From Anaeramoeba flamelloides (Eukaryota; Metamonada; Anaeramoebidae): a DNA stretch of 64,000 bases. This document shows positions 34,981-47,575 of this stretch, in pieces; the first letter of the stretch is position 1; every line of letters begins with the position of its first letter. The translations under genes were made by a program, and so were the position numbers. The notes under the pieces are model-generated. The model was given only the letters and a program-made list of their open reading frames with translations, did not search any database and was not told the origin of the DNA. The DNA lies in assembly GCA_027625915.1 (NCBI GenBank), contig JANTQA010000023.1, positions 11,966,001-12,030,000 on the forward strand. Reading direction: 5' to 3'.

Positions 34981-35559
34981 TATATGACCCTACGACTACA
35001 AAAAACACTAAAAATTGAAAACTGATAAAGTACCCTCCATTAAAAAAATTAAAAAAACTAAATGTCAAAATAAAAATAAATAAAGTTTCCATTTAAATTT
35101 TTCTTGAAAACTTTTTTTGCCACAATCATTGAATTCAAAGTTGATATTATGTATATTTTATTTACAATATCTTATTTTAACTCATTTACTAAAACAAATT
35201 CTCAATTATGGGAATTTTATTTTCACAAAAGGGACTAATTTGTTTTTCAATTTTTTTTTTTCGTTTAAAATGGTAAAATTAAAAAAAATTTCAACTCAAA
35301 AGATAAACTCTCTAGAAAACCTTTTTAATTTAATATATTAACTTATTCTTTGATTTCAAACTTTTCTCAACCCCAATTTTTCAAAAAAAAATAAAAAAGT
35401 GCACAATAATTTAAAAAATATTTTCGATTTTCAAAAGATGAGAGTGTTTATATTTTAAAAAATTATATCAGAGTGATTAATTGTTTTTAAGTTATAAAGC
35501 TAGATTTTGAAAAATATTAATCAGAAAAAAATAGTAATTTTTTATGTTGAGGACATATA
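34981..35559. mobile_element. Family N element, free-standing reverse copy
   Basis: Begins TATATGACCCTACGAC and ends GAGGACATATA, about 578 bp. It is the reverse complement of 10593-11170 over its whole length, including the A-rich and GTGCAC-containing middle. Short terminal inverted repeats and TA-rich borders suggest a MITE. Confidence 0.65.
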
Positions 35560-35689
35560 AAATCAGTCCAAAAATGTGGAAAAAAATGAATAGATTTGAA
35601 TAAATTGAAGAATTAGGGTTGAAATATTTTTTTCCCCAAAGGTAATCGAGTAATTATTTACACAAAGAAATGGTTAAACCACAATACGC

Positions 35690-36420
35690 AATTTCATTTA
35701 TCAATATTAGAGAAATGAATAATCATTTTTAAAAGATATTTTTTTTTTCAATGAAATTTTCAGGAAAAAGATCTGATCCTTTTTTTATTTCTATTTTTGG
35801 ATCAAAATCGAAAATTAAAAAATTTTACCAAACCTTTTTATTTTGAACACATCTTACTTTTAGTTATTTCTGAGAGTTTATGCGAACAAATAACATTAGA
35901 TCATTAATCTTATTTTAAAAATACCAAAAAAATAATATGTATAATGAATTCTTGTAGATCTTATAAAAAATTGATCTTTTTTTTTATACATAAATATTTA
36001 TTAAATTTCTTGAAATTCAAAAGATTAGATAATATTTCTTTTCAAATATTAAGAGTATAAATAAGGAAAAATTATTATTTAAATTATTTATTTAAAAATA
36101 TCAATTATTTTTTAATTAATAGAATAATAAAATTGAATTTGTTAAATCTGTTTGAATTTCTTTAAAAAATAGAGAGAGCAGAATAAAGTCTATTTAAAGA
36201 TTTAGCCATTGGGTTAATACTAAGAATTTATTGGAATTATTAAGATTTAGGGTTAATCATTAATGATTAAAAATAATTAAATTAAAAAGTATTTCTTCCA
36301 GGTTATATAAGTTGAATTTTCCAGATTTTTTAAAAAGTATTTTGGGAGAATTTTTAATATTATTGTTTGGTTTTTTTTTTTATATTTTTTTATTCAATAA
36401 AAAGAAAAATTGATTTGAAC
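35690..36420. repeat. Dispersed repeat, family L copy 2
   Basis: Direct repeat of 28870 onward; for example ATTTATCAATATTAGAGAAA here against ATTTATCAACTTTAGAGAAA there. Diverged. Confidence 0.55.
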
Positions 36421-37484
36421 TTATCTTTGAATTTTGAGAAAAAAAGTATAATCCTATAATAAAACCTTTTTAAAAAAGTGATTATTATTATTATTATTAT
36501 TATCTAATCTTAGTATTAAAACTTTTTTAAGTGTTTGTACTTTCAATAAAGTATGTACTTTTTTAAAAAATAAAGTACTTTACTTCAGGCACCATTCTTT
36601 TCAAAACATTTCAAGTTTATGAATTAAATTACTTAAAATAGTGAAATGTTAAAAAGTTTTAAATTCTGAAAACGGTTTTCACTTTTTTTAAATAGTAAAT
36701 TTCAAAAAAGTTTTAATACAGTTCTAACTTTTTTAAAACAAATGTAAACTGGACTTATAAATATTATTTTCCGATTCTGTTAAAAAAATGTATTTATAAA
36801 GTGAGAATATAATGATTCTTTTAAAAAACAGTCAAATTGATTTGAATTGTAAAAATTATAGTTAAAGGGTATCATTTTTCATATAATTTTTGGTTTATTT
36901 TTCTAAGATTGTACAAGATATTAAAATTAAAAGCACACCAATTACATTAATACCTAATACCAAACTTACAATTTCAATTTAACATGAAGAAAAAAACATT
37001 AATAACAAAAAATCGAAAAACTTAACTTTTACAATTTATTATAATTACAATTCAAATTTTGAATATTAGATATGTTTTAATTTTAGTTTAATTGATATTT
37101 TGAAATAAATTATATTTTTAATGAGTAATCTAGTTTTTATACCTGGATTTTGTTTTTAAATGAAGTTGAAAAAGATTTAAAATATATTTGAAAATTATAA
37201 CCTTTACTACTATTTTATTATTAAAATCGATTGTATTTTTTTTTTCTTTTGTTAATTTTTTTTTACTGAATGTTATCCAAGAAAAATAATTTGAGAACTT
37301 AATTCTAAAAATCAATTGTTTTGTTTAAATTTACAAGATCAATAATATTTTTAGGTAATATTTTTAATGAATATGAATTTCGAACAGAAATTATCAAAAA
37401 TGAGTTTTGTAACAGATCTTTCAAAAATTAATGTTTTGTATAGGATATAAAGATCATAAGATCAAAAAATCTCAAAATGTATTT

Positions 37485-38640
37485 TCAGGGATCAGTCCTC
37501 TACAAAAACAGGAAAAAATTATCAAATATTCCATTGGTGATATACATTACTTTTAAATTTTATAGATATGAAATTTGACAAAATTCTGATCTCCAAAGAA
37601 ACCTCATAAAAAAATATTTTATTAATGATACCAATTTTTTTTTGTTTTAATTTTTTCTGAAAAAGAAAAAATTTAAATACTTTTTTTTTCTTTCAGTATA
37701 AAAATTTTATCCTTTTTTTATTAACATTTTAACTTTTATTATACTAAAAAAAGTCTTTTTTAACAGAAATATGAGCAAAAAGAATTTGATTTTCTTTTTT
37801 TGAGATAAATCTTTTGGTTAACCAAATATTGATTTATTAAACATATTAAAAAACAATCAATATATTTTAAGATGGATAGCTATAAAACTAAAAAATTTTA
37901 AAGTAATTTACAAATTTTTCTCAAGAAATCATGTATTTGTTAAAAGATAAAATTCGTTTTTTCAAAATAAAATTTTCATGAAGATTTTCAGGAATTTTGT
38001 AATTTTATCATCATAATTCAAAATTAATTTTTTTTTCTGACAAGAATTATTTAAATTGTTATAAGGATTCTTGTGAATGATAAAAAACAATTTTCTACAA
38101 AAATTATTTAAAAATTAACATTCTTTTTTTAATTTTTTTTCATTATTTGAAAATAAGAACACATCTTTTTTATAAACTTGAAAGAAAAAAATCTTTTTGC
38201 TAAACATATCTCACTTTAATTCATAATTTTCTTTTAAACTTCTATCAAATATTCATTTATTAAATCAACTTTACTTCAATTACTTTTATTGGTTGATTTG
38301 TATTGAAATATTAATTATTAAAAATAATAATCAAATAAAAAACAAAATCAAGACTTTCCAATATAAAACGAAAAACATATTTTACACAATTATTAAGAAT
38401 TAACTTAATTGTAAATTAAAATAATAGGCTACTTTTTTCTTAATTGGTATTGGAAATATGTGAATTTTGGATTTCAAAAAATAGTCAAATTAGAAAATTA
38501 TTTAAACTAGGTTAACTCTTCCATTTAATAAACTAAAACAGAAATTACAAAAATAAAATTATAAGATCTGAACAAGATTTCATTTTCTTTTTTACAAATA
38601 ATACTCCCTTAATTTAAAAAATTGAAGTAAAACAAAAAAA
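37485..38640. repeat. Dispersed repeat, family K copy 1
   Basis: About 1.1 kb that aligns in direct orientation with 53030-54190. Shared blocks include GGGATCAGT.CTCTACA, AAATTATCAAATATT, AAAATTCTGATC, TTTTGGTTAACCAAA and CAAGACTTTCCAA. No coding frame in either copy. Confidence 0.6.
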
Positions 38641-39460
38641 ATATAATTTTAGCAAACCTTATTTTAATTTCTAGGTTTTGTCTTAATTAGTATCATAATT
38701 TATTTATATACATCTATTTTTTATTAAATTTCTAGTATTCACTAAGACTTCTTTTTATAAGATGATAAAATAAATGTTAGGTTATTACTTATAGTGTAAT
38801 AATCTAGAACTATTTCTTTATCTCTTGAAACTCTTTTTTTTATTAAAATATGTTTCTTCTCCTGACGAAATCTGTTTTTTTAAATTTTTATTATAAGTTT
38901 TAAAATATTTAAGTTTACCCTTTTTACGAGAAAAACTTTTAATTTTGTAAAAAAAATAATCAAAAAATTGTATATCAGGACAGAAATTAAATAATATCTT
39001 TGAATTAAAATAAATTCTATAAAATATATTCTATGGAAGATAAAATATGTAAAATAAAAATAATTAAAAAAAAAAATAAAATCTCAAAAAAAGTAGTAAT
39101 ATCTTTTGTTTTTTTCAAAAGAAGTTTCAGTTTCTACTTGATATAAAAAATCAAAATAAGTATCTTTGTTTCCAAAGTTTTTTTTTTATTTTCGAAATAG
39201 AAATTACCGAAAATCGCTTTTCATATTATTGTCTTGAGATTTATTTTTTCTTCAATTTTTCTTTTGAAAATTTTTTGAAAACCCTGTTGACAAAAATCAA
39301 AAAAACAAGTTTACTTTTCTTTGAACAAGAATTTTATTATAAAGTAAAATAAAGTCAGTGGTATTGAATATTTTTAAGATCCATTTTTTGGATACATAAT
39401 TTTTTCTGTTTTCATTTTTTAATCATTTTACTGTTCTAATATATTTTTGTGAGGCACTCA

Positions 39461-42331
39461 ATGCTTTCAACTGATTTGGGGTCTACAGATCTCAAATTTA
39501 AAATCAAAGTTGGAAAGCGTATTCTCAAATTAAATTTTGAGTTGCTTATGAACCAATCGAAATATAACAAAGAATTTGAACAATACAAAAATTCTGGTGT
39601 ACCGTATTCGATTGAATCTGTCTCAACAGGAGATGTCCTAAGGCTTAACAATTATCTTATAAATGGGCAAATTACAATTACAGAATCAAATTGTATGCCA
39701 ATTTTCCATCTCTCGAAGCGACTTGGTTTGACTCAATTAGAGCAGTTGTGTATTGAATTTTTCCAAAAACATTTAACGGTAAATAATTGCCTTTCTTATT
39801 TTGCTTTAAAAAACAAATCTTTTCTTTTCAAAAAAAGACTTGCTTTTTTGATTCAAGCACACTACTTCACGATCTTGAAAAAACAAGGGAGTACGATCAA
39901 GTCATTCAAGTATAATGATTTGAAATGGCTATTAAAAACAGTCATGAATAAAAAACAAAATCCGAATTTAATGGTGGGAAGGAGTGTTTGTTTATTAAAA
40001 ACCGCACTGCTATGGTCAAACCATCGTTTGTCGAGGTGCGAAAAGGATCACACAAAGAAAATAAAAAAACATTTTATCAAACTATTAAAAATCGTTCAAT
40101 GGGGAAACATTCCCATTGGCAACTTAAGGGGGATTGTTCTTTCAGAAAAAAATATCTCTCCAGTTATTACAAATTATCTTACGGACTATTTGTCCAAAAA
40201 TCTTTTGTTAAACCAAAATTTTACAAATAACCAGAAAGAAAGCCGAGATCAAAATGAAAAAGAAAATGTAAATAAAAATAAAAATAAAAATGAAAATGTA
40301 AATGAAATTGAAAATGAAAAAAAACAAATTCTTTCGAAAAATTCAAATCCAAAAACAAACACAATTTTACCAATAGTAGTCATAAAATCAAAACACCAAA
40401 ACACAAATACAAAATTGATTGAAATTCAATTGCAAAATACTCAAAATAAAAATGTAAAAAAACACAACAAGAAAGAAAATGAAAATTATTTGAGAACTGA
40501 GGAAAGAAACGACAAACTAATCAGCGAAGACGAAGAAGATGAAAACGAAAATGAAGTAGAAAATCAGAAAAATTCAACAAAACAACCCAAAAAAGAAAAA
40601 AAGGACAAGGAAAAAAAAGAAAAAGAAAAAGAAAAAGAAAAGGAAAAAGAAAAGGAAAAAGAAAAAGAAAGCACAGATCCCAACCTAAACCAGACCTATG
40701 AGTTGTCCCAAGAGAAAATTCATTTTTATAGAAATATTCTTAATGAAGAAGAGAAAGACAAAATCAATGTAGAAAAAATCAAAAAAGAAAAAGAAAACAA
40801 AGCTGAAAAAGACAAAGACAAAGAAAAAGAAAATAAAACGGTAATAAATAATCAAAAAAATAATACCACATCAGAAGTAAGATTAGTTAAAAAAGAAAAA
40901 TTTTTAAATTTAGGAAATAAAAATAATTCAATAATGAAGACAAGTTCCAAACCCATGGAAATCACCCAAAACACAATTACATCACAAACACCAAATAATA
41001 AAAATGAGAATGACAAAAAAGCAAAAACCACAAAAGAAAATACCCCCCGAGAACAATATAAACGATCAGAACATAAATTTAATCGCAAGCAAAATAATTA
41101 CCCATCTAATCAAAAAGATTTAATCATACAGAATGGACAAAAAGGTAACAATAGCCAATTGATATCCGATAATAGTAATTATTATCAACAAAGATCTAAC
41201 CCATATAATAATAGTAACCACTATCATTATACTAATGTTCCTCATCATTATAATTTGAATCAAAATAATTCTAATCATCGTGATCAATATTATAATAATA
41301 ATAATAATAACAGTAATTACGTACATAATTATAACAACAACAACAACAACAATGATAATTATCATCCTAATGATCATCGCAATAGTAATTCTGAACAAAA
41401 TTATAACAATAGCAGTTATCATTATATTAAAAAAGAAACTTACAATTTTGGAAAACTATTTGAAAAAGAAAAAGAAATCGGAAAGGAAAAGAGAAAGGAA
41501 AAGGAAAAGGAAATAGAAATAGTAAAAGAAAAAGAAATCGAAAAGAAATCAAATTCCCCAAAAAGAATCATACCGCAAAAAAGAGTGGCAAGAGATCAAA
41601 AAATCCATAAATCTCATGAAATCTTAATTCTAACTACAATAGCCTCCACGGTAAGAATTGAAAAAATTATTTCCAATATTAAAAAGCATTCCAATTCACA
41701 AAATATTTATTTAAAATATTACCAATTACAAAAACGAAGGATAACATTTACGGATATTAGAAATGCAGATGTTATTATCCTCATTTTTAAACAAAATCAT
41801 ACAAAGCAATCACCAAATGCAATAAGTGAAATTCTTGTAAGATATATCAAAGATGGGGGCAATATTATAATTTGCAGTTTAGATGCTTTGCAAATTTCAA
41901 ATTTTAATCAAAATGATTCTGAAAATATGCTAACAGGAGAAATTAGTGAACCGTTCTTTTTGCCTGTCAAGAAGGGCAAAATATTGAACTTCCATTCATC
42001 AATTCATTTTAATATTCCAACGAAATATAAAAATCATCCAATATTTGATAATGTCGACAATTTCACAATAAATGATCAATATATGAGGATTTATACAGAC
42101 CTTTTTATAAAAGATTGCTACGTTCAAAAATATATAAAGCAAATCAAATTCATCACAAAATGGAATGACGGCGTTCCTCTAATTGTTATTAAAAAAAACT
42201 TTGAAGATTATGGATCAGTTTCCGTTTTTAATATGAATATAACTAGCTATATTAACCGAAATATAGGTTCAAAAGAAAATCTTTCGCCTATTATCTTATT
42301 TGTAAATTTAATTTTTTATTTAATAGATTAA
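39461..42331 (+). CDS. BTB/BACK protein with C-terminal GATase1-like domain
   Basis: Single-exon frame, 956 residues from the first ATG (the frame stays open four codons upstream). Residues about 8-110 look like a BTB/POZ fold (FKIKVGKRILKLNFELLM, then NCMPIFHLSKRLGLTQLEQL) and about 110-250 like a BACK helical region. These usually mediate dimerisation and cullin-3 or other partner binding. Residues about 255-715 are Lys/Glu repeats and Asn/His/Tyr-rich tracts. The C-terminus (715-956) resembles class I glutamine amidotransferase-like folds: ADVIILIF near strand positions, ILVRYIKDGGNIIICS, KNHPIFDNVDNF, ITKWNDGVPLIVIKK and a final helix. No catalytic Cys-His-Glu triad was recognised, so it may be a non-catalytic ligand-binding domain. 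The BTB call is moderate; the GATase-like call rests on remembered pattern. Lys-run lengths may be affected by homopolymers. Confidence 0.75.
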   Translation: MLSTDLGSTDLKFKIKVGKRILKLNFELLMNQSKYNKEFEQYKNSGVPYSIESVSTGDVLRLNNYLINGQITITESNCMPIFHLSKRLGLTQLEQLCIEFFQKHLTVNNCLSYFALKNKSFLFKKRLAFLIQAHYFTILKKQGSTIKSFKYNDLKWLLKTVMNKKQNPNLMVGRSVCLLKTALLWSNHRLSRCEKDHTKKIKKHFIKLLKIVQWGNIPIGNLRGIVLSEKNISPVITNYLTDYLSKNLLLNQNFTNNQKESRDQNEKENVNKNKNKNENVNEIENEKKQILSKNSNPKTNTILPIVVIKSKHQNTNTKLIEIQLQNTQNKNVKKHNKKENENYLRTEERNDKLISEDEEDENENEVENQKNSTKQPKKEKKDKEKKEKEKEKEKEKEKEKEKESTDPNLNQTYELSQEKIHFYRNILNEEEKDKINVEKIKKEKENKAEKDKDKEKENKTVINNQKNNTTSEVRLVKKEKFLNLGNKNNSIMKTSSKPMEITQNTITSQTPNNKNENDKKAKTTKENTPREQYKRSEHKFNRKQNNYPSNQKDLIIQNGQKGNNSQLISDNSNYYQQRSNPYNNSNHYHYTNVPHHYNLNQNNSNHRDQYYNNNNNNSNYVHNYNNNNNNNDNYHPNDHRNSNSEQNYNNSSYHYIKKETYNFGKLFEKEKEIGKEKRKEKEKEIEIVKEKEIEKKSNSPKRIIPQKRVARDQKIHKSHEILILTTIASTVRIEKIISNIKKHSNSQNIYLKYYQLQKRRITFTDIRNADVIILIFKQNHTKQSPNAISEILVRYIKDGGNIIICSLDALQISNFNQNDSENMLTGEISEPFFLPVKKGKILNFHSSIHFNIPTKYKNHPIFDNVDNFTINDQYMRIYTDLFIKDCYVQKYIKQIKFITKWNDGVPLIVIKKNFEDYGSVSVFNMNITSYINRNIGSKENLSPIILFVNLIFYLID

Positions 42332-45173
42332 TAATAAAAAAAAAATAAAATAAAAATTAAAATATTAAAAACCAATATTCACCATTTTCCCAATCTAGTA
42401 TTTCTAAGAAAATTAATTTTTTTTTTGAAAAATCTTGAGTTTGAGAAGAACGAACCTTAAATTTTAACAATATAACATATACTTTTCAAAATTTTGAAAT
42501 CAGGTTTTTATAAGTTCAGTTGAAATTGGAAAAATGGGAAAATTATAAATTTTCAAAAATTGTCATATTTAAAAATTGGTCAAAAAGTATTTTTTCGTAT
42601 TTTTGAAGAGTTTCTTGATTAATTTCACCCGTGCGAAAGTTTTTAATGGTTTATTATGATTGTGGGAGCAAAAAATTAAAAAGATTATTTTGTGATTAGT
42701 GGTATTCTATTTAATTCACAAATTGTCTAAAATCTCAATTGTTGAAATGATCAATACTAGATGCTTTTAGAAAGTTGTTCAAACCCCATTTTTTACCAAC
42801 AAGGTTTTGTTGGCATTTTTAACAACTTAAAACAGGAAGCACAGGTCCAATTCCATCTTAATTAATACCTCTAAAAAAATTTAGCCGAAATTTTCTATTA
42901 AATAACATCCAAACCTATCCAAACCTGCATTACATACCTAGGACTACTCTTCTTGAAGAAGGGTTTTAAAAGACCTACAGACAATAAATTTTAAAAGAAT
43001 AAATTCTTTTTGAAATGTTGATAGAATTTGACCAACTTTTGAAAATTTATTATTTTACTAAGAAATAATAATTTATTTTTTTGAAGTTTGCTACAAACTC
43101 TCTAAGTTAGTAATTGTAAATGTTTTTAATTGGGTTTACTTTATATAGATTCACAGAATTCTTTTTAAAGATTCTCCTTAAATGTTTTAATAACATAAAA
43201 TTAACAATAAAGGATTTAAACAAAACTTGAATTATCATGATATTAACAATAAACAAATAATAATATTATAAAGTCTCGATTAAACCAACTTTATTACAAA
43301 AAAAAAAAAACTTGAAATTGTGATATTCCAAGTTATCAGGGTGAAATAATTATCGCAATAACATGAAAAATTGATTTAGATTAAAATATACATTTATCCC
43401 TTGACTTTTATAGAGCTGGGGGACTCTTACAATACCCTTTCCTTTAAAAATATTAGAAAGTGTTTGAAAGTGTTGTATAGTGTCTTCAATTGTTTGAAAG
43501 TTACTAAAATCACAAATTAAAATAAAGTATTTTTTAAAATAAAAAAAAAAAAATTTCATTCTTTTATTTTTTACAAAATATAAAATCTCAAACCGAATTT
43601 TATGATCGAACTAATAATAATAATACATTTTAACAATGTACTTGAATCTATAAATTAGATGTGTTTTTTTTAAATGGGGTTATTTCTTTTAGGATTTGAA
43701 TAATCGAAAAGGAGAAAGAGGAATTATTATTCTTTATCGGACAGTTATCATCAAAAAAAGCTCTAAACTCTAGTTGTGTTTTATGTCCAATACAAAGATA
43801 TTAAAAGAAGAATAATAAGAAAAAAACAATTGTATAAAAAATCTTAATAATTGGTGATATACTGTATAGGAACTTCTGAAAGCTTTTGAAAAGTTATCCG
43901 ACTCCTTTTATATTTCGGAGAATAAATAAAATATTTGAACTCAAGCATACATTCTTTAAAGAACCAATGAAGGGTTGTTAGTTTTATAAATATTTTTATT
44001 CTGCGGAATTTATAATTCAAAAAAAAATTGAGAAATTATTATTTACCTTTTTTTATTGCCTTTGTTGATGGCTAAATGAATAAATCAATATGTCCACTAA
44101 ATAAAAATATAAATACAAAGAAAAAACTTTGATCATATCTTTGATTGGATCAAGTCTCTTTTTTTATTGTTTTGTACAAAATATAACTTTTTTTTCAAAG
44201 GATCTGTTTTTTTGATTAAAAAAAATTTTAATTTTTAAAAATATCATTGGATTAACCTAAAAAACATCTCCTATTGGATCGTGATTTATTTTTTTATCAC
44301 GATATTTTGGTAATTAACACGATTTTATAATAATTTTTGCAATTTTTTTCAAATATCCCGATTATTTATATTCAGTATTCACATTTTGATTCTTTTTTGA
44401 AAAAAACTCAAAATAATTCTTTTTTTGATTCCATGGAATCAAATGATTCTTTTTATTTCCAATGATAAATCTCAATTCATTTCTTATTTACATTCATTTT
44501 TACAAGGAATCACATACTTATCAAAATTTTTATAATTAATTATTTTTTTTTAATTTTCAAAAAGAATTTTATATTTCTCAAAAAAATAAATATTAAAGGT
44601 TTTTCTTCTTGGAATTTGAGTTTTCATCATCTATTCATCAATTTGAAGTTTTTAAGTTTATTCTTGATAAGAAATTTATTTTACTTTGAAATGGAATCAA
44701 AACATTCTTTTTTTTTTTTTTTTAATAGAGTTTTGATAACAAATAAAATATTTTTTTTTTGATTCCATGGAATCAGAATAAAATAATTTTTAATGTTTTT
44801 GAAAAATTAGACTTCAAAGGACTTTAAAAAGTGGAAAATGTTTGATAAAAATTGATTTCGTTGGAATCATTTTAATATTATGATTCCAAATTTTATTTTT
44901 TGAGATTCTAAAAATTCCAAAAATGTATTCATTTTGGTAACTCTGTTTATATTATCACAAATTTATAGTATATTGTGATATTATCGATAATCATGGATTA
45001 TAGGTAATTGAGATTTTTTAAACCTTATCATAACTTTACGAAGATATTATCAACTCATCTTTTTCTACATTGTTATTTTAACAAAAACAATGTTTACTTC
45101 AGTTTTGTAAATTAGCCTAGGAGAATGTGAATTGATTAAAAAGGATTTTATATTTGAATTTTATATATCAATA

Positions 45174-45370
45174 CAGTCAGTTTCACTTTTAAGGCCCAAA
45201 CTATCAACGAAATTTAAGGCACAAAAAAATTCTCAAATTAAAGCACAAAATTCAAATTCTAGTAAAAATAAATTGTAAAAAAAAAAATTACAAATTTTGT
45301 GCCTTAATTTGAGATTTTTTTGTGCTTTAAATTTCGTTGAAAGTTTGTGCCTTAAAAGTGAAACTGACTG
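45174..45370. mobile_element. Tc1/mariner-like MITE, family B copy 4
   Basis: 197 bp, CAGTCAGTTTCAC to GTGAAACTGACTG, TA on each side (45172-45173, 45371-45372). The same length as the copy at 751-947 and close to it in sequence, so these are the youngest family members here. Non-coding. Confidence 0.8.
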
Positions 45371-46445
45371 TACATTTTTTTTGTTAAGTGATATATTTCT
45401 AGTCCACACAATAATAAGATATCTAAAAATGTTTAGAAATAATTGATTTTATAGAGAATCAGAAAACTTTTTTACATGAAAAATAGCAAGAATGTTTTCA
45501 AAATTTTTGTCGACCTTTTCAAAATTAAATGTTAATTGGGTTTTGGTATCTAATCAAATACAAATTTATAAAATTTCATTTTAATACAAGGTTTTTGGTT
45601 CTATCATTATTGACTACCCTAACCTAGACAAAAATCTAAAATAATTTATGTATATATTTATTTTTTAAATTGATAGTCCCTTTCAATCATTTTCCCTTTC
45701 CTTATTAATATCAAATCATAATAAAAATTTGAACTTGTATTGTTAATGATTTGATTTTTTCTACAGGAAAATAAGAAATAAATAAAAAAATAAATAAAGG
45801 TGATTATGAATTCCACATTGATAAATACCCTACCCCTTCTTTTGAATATTAAAAAATCTCGTAAAAATATTTTTATTTTTCGATTTTTAATCATTTTTGA
45901 ATATAAAAATCAAAGAATGACGAAAATAATCAAAAAAAAAAATTTGAAGGACAATTGTTATTAAATTTAAATTTCCTTTTTTTAATATTTTCTGTTCTTA
46001 TTTTTTTTTCAATTTATATAATTGATTTAAAACTTCAATTCTTATAGCTATTTTTTTCTAAAATCTAATTTTTTTTTTTTTCAAGATTAAATCTAAAGAG
46101 TTTTATATTCGTACAGCTGCCAATTTAAGAAAAAAATAACAAAAAAAATGTGTAAAAATATTGTTTATTGAGATAGATTAAGGTTAAAGGAATTCAACAA
46201 AATAATTTGTTTGTATTCTTAATTTGGGATTAATTTAGTTGATTTATTTTTTTTAAGGGGGTAAATACCATTTACCAGCTTTTGGTATTTAATTTATTTG
46301 GGATTTAATTCTTAATATTCATTTCTTTAACTAAACCAAATAATGTGTTCAAAAAATAGGAAAGTAGGGTCTATATCTAAGTGAATTGTATTCATCAAAG
46401 AAAGCAAAATAAATATTTAACCGTGTTTATTATTTTGATTTGGAA

Positions 46446-46628
46446 ACAATCTCCTTGTTATGTTAAGAGTTTGGCCTGGAAGAACGAAAAAAAAATGAGA
46501 TTGTCCGAGGTGACATAAAATGATATTGAGGAGTTCGATGAACAACTATTAATATCATCTTAACACTAGAACAATCTCATTATTTTGAGTCTGGAAGGAG
46601 AACCAAAACGAAGATTAATAACAAGGTG
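46446..46628. other. Long imperfect hairpin (about 183 nt)
   Basis: Arms of about 80 bp pair with scattered mismatches: CCTTGTTAT outside, AATGAGATTGT in the middle, and ATGATATT inside, around a small GTTC-GAT-GAAC tip. Less AT-rich than its surroundings. No second copy was seen in the window. It could be a foldback element or a structured or small-RNA precursor. Confidence 0.6.
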
Positions 46629-47408
46629 ATTTTTAAACAAAGGAAACAATATCAGATACCATTTATTTTTTCAACTCGTAATCTAACTCTACACACTTGA
46701 CACAATAAAAAAAAAACAAATTTAATCATTTTAAAGAAATAATTTGTTAGTTTTTTAATGGTACTTTGAAGAATTTGTTCTCCAAAGGATCTTCTTCCCA
46801 ATGAAGTTAACAAAAACATTGAAGTTAAATTTTATATTTTCATCCCTTAAGTATAAAACTTGATTTGAAATCCCACAGAAACAAACTAGATCGTTCATCC
46901 ATTCAATGGGATCTATTTATCCTTTTATTTTCCTTTTGTCACACAATTCTTGAAAACAATCAAACTTAAAAACCTACATGCATCTTTTGGTGTTCTAGAC
47001 TATGAAGTGTTTTGAACAGTAGATAAAAATTTCTTAACTTCAGTATCCTGAATAAATTTGTTCAAAAAAAAAATTAAATATTTGCTAATTTTACCCTTTT
47101 TACTAACTTCAATTATAATATAAACTATTGGTTAATAAAGGATCTTTGATCAATAAAATATTTTTAAAGATATTTTACAATTTAAATTGGAAAATCCAAT
47201 TTTCTAAGGTTCTATTACTATTTTTTTTTCAATTTAATAGTAAAAAATTTGAAAACTTTATTCTTTACAGAAAAGAGGTCATTTTATAATACTTTAAAAG
47301 TATTTTAAATCTAATGAATATATTTCAAATAGGGAACAAAGCATTTGGACTATTAAAGAATAATTTAATATTTTAAATTGTAAAAAATATTTTTTCTTAG
47401 ATTTTCGG

Positions 47409-47575
47409 TTAGGTTTTCCAGAATTTAAAAGAATAGAGTAAAATCAGTGATTTTACTCAATTCTTTTGAATTTTGGAAAATCTCGGACACTTGACGTTAG
47501 GTTTTTTTTAATTTTTGTAATAAACAGAAAATTTAAATAAATTTTCGGTTTATTCCAAAAAGTAAAAAAAAAACC
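47409..47575. repeat. Family A foldback hairpin unit
   Basis: TTTTCCAGAATTTAAAAGAA facing TTCTTTTGAATTTTGGAAAA, followed by the AAATAAACAGAAAATTT-type hairpin. Its upstream flank (47285-47408) also matches 165-283, so the repeat unit extends beyond the hairpin. Confidence 0.65.

Larger units (their letters stand above)
34655..39460. other. Intergenic, zinc-knuckle gene to BTB gene
   Basis: Holds family N copy 2 (34981-35559), family L copy 2 (about 35690-36420) and family K copy 1 (about 37485-38640). Remaining sequence is AT-rich without recognisable coding or RNA genes. Confidence 0.55.

Noticed and set aside
41120-41516. Ile- and Val-rich open frames on both strands
   Set aside because: Shadow frames of the Asn/His/Tyr-rich linker of the BTB protein.
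43350-43559. 69-codon minus-strand frame
   Set aside because: No family pattern, starts in a homopolymer, expected by chance.
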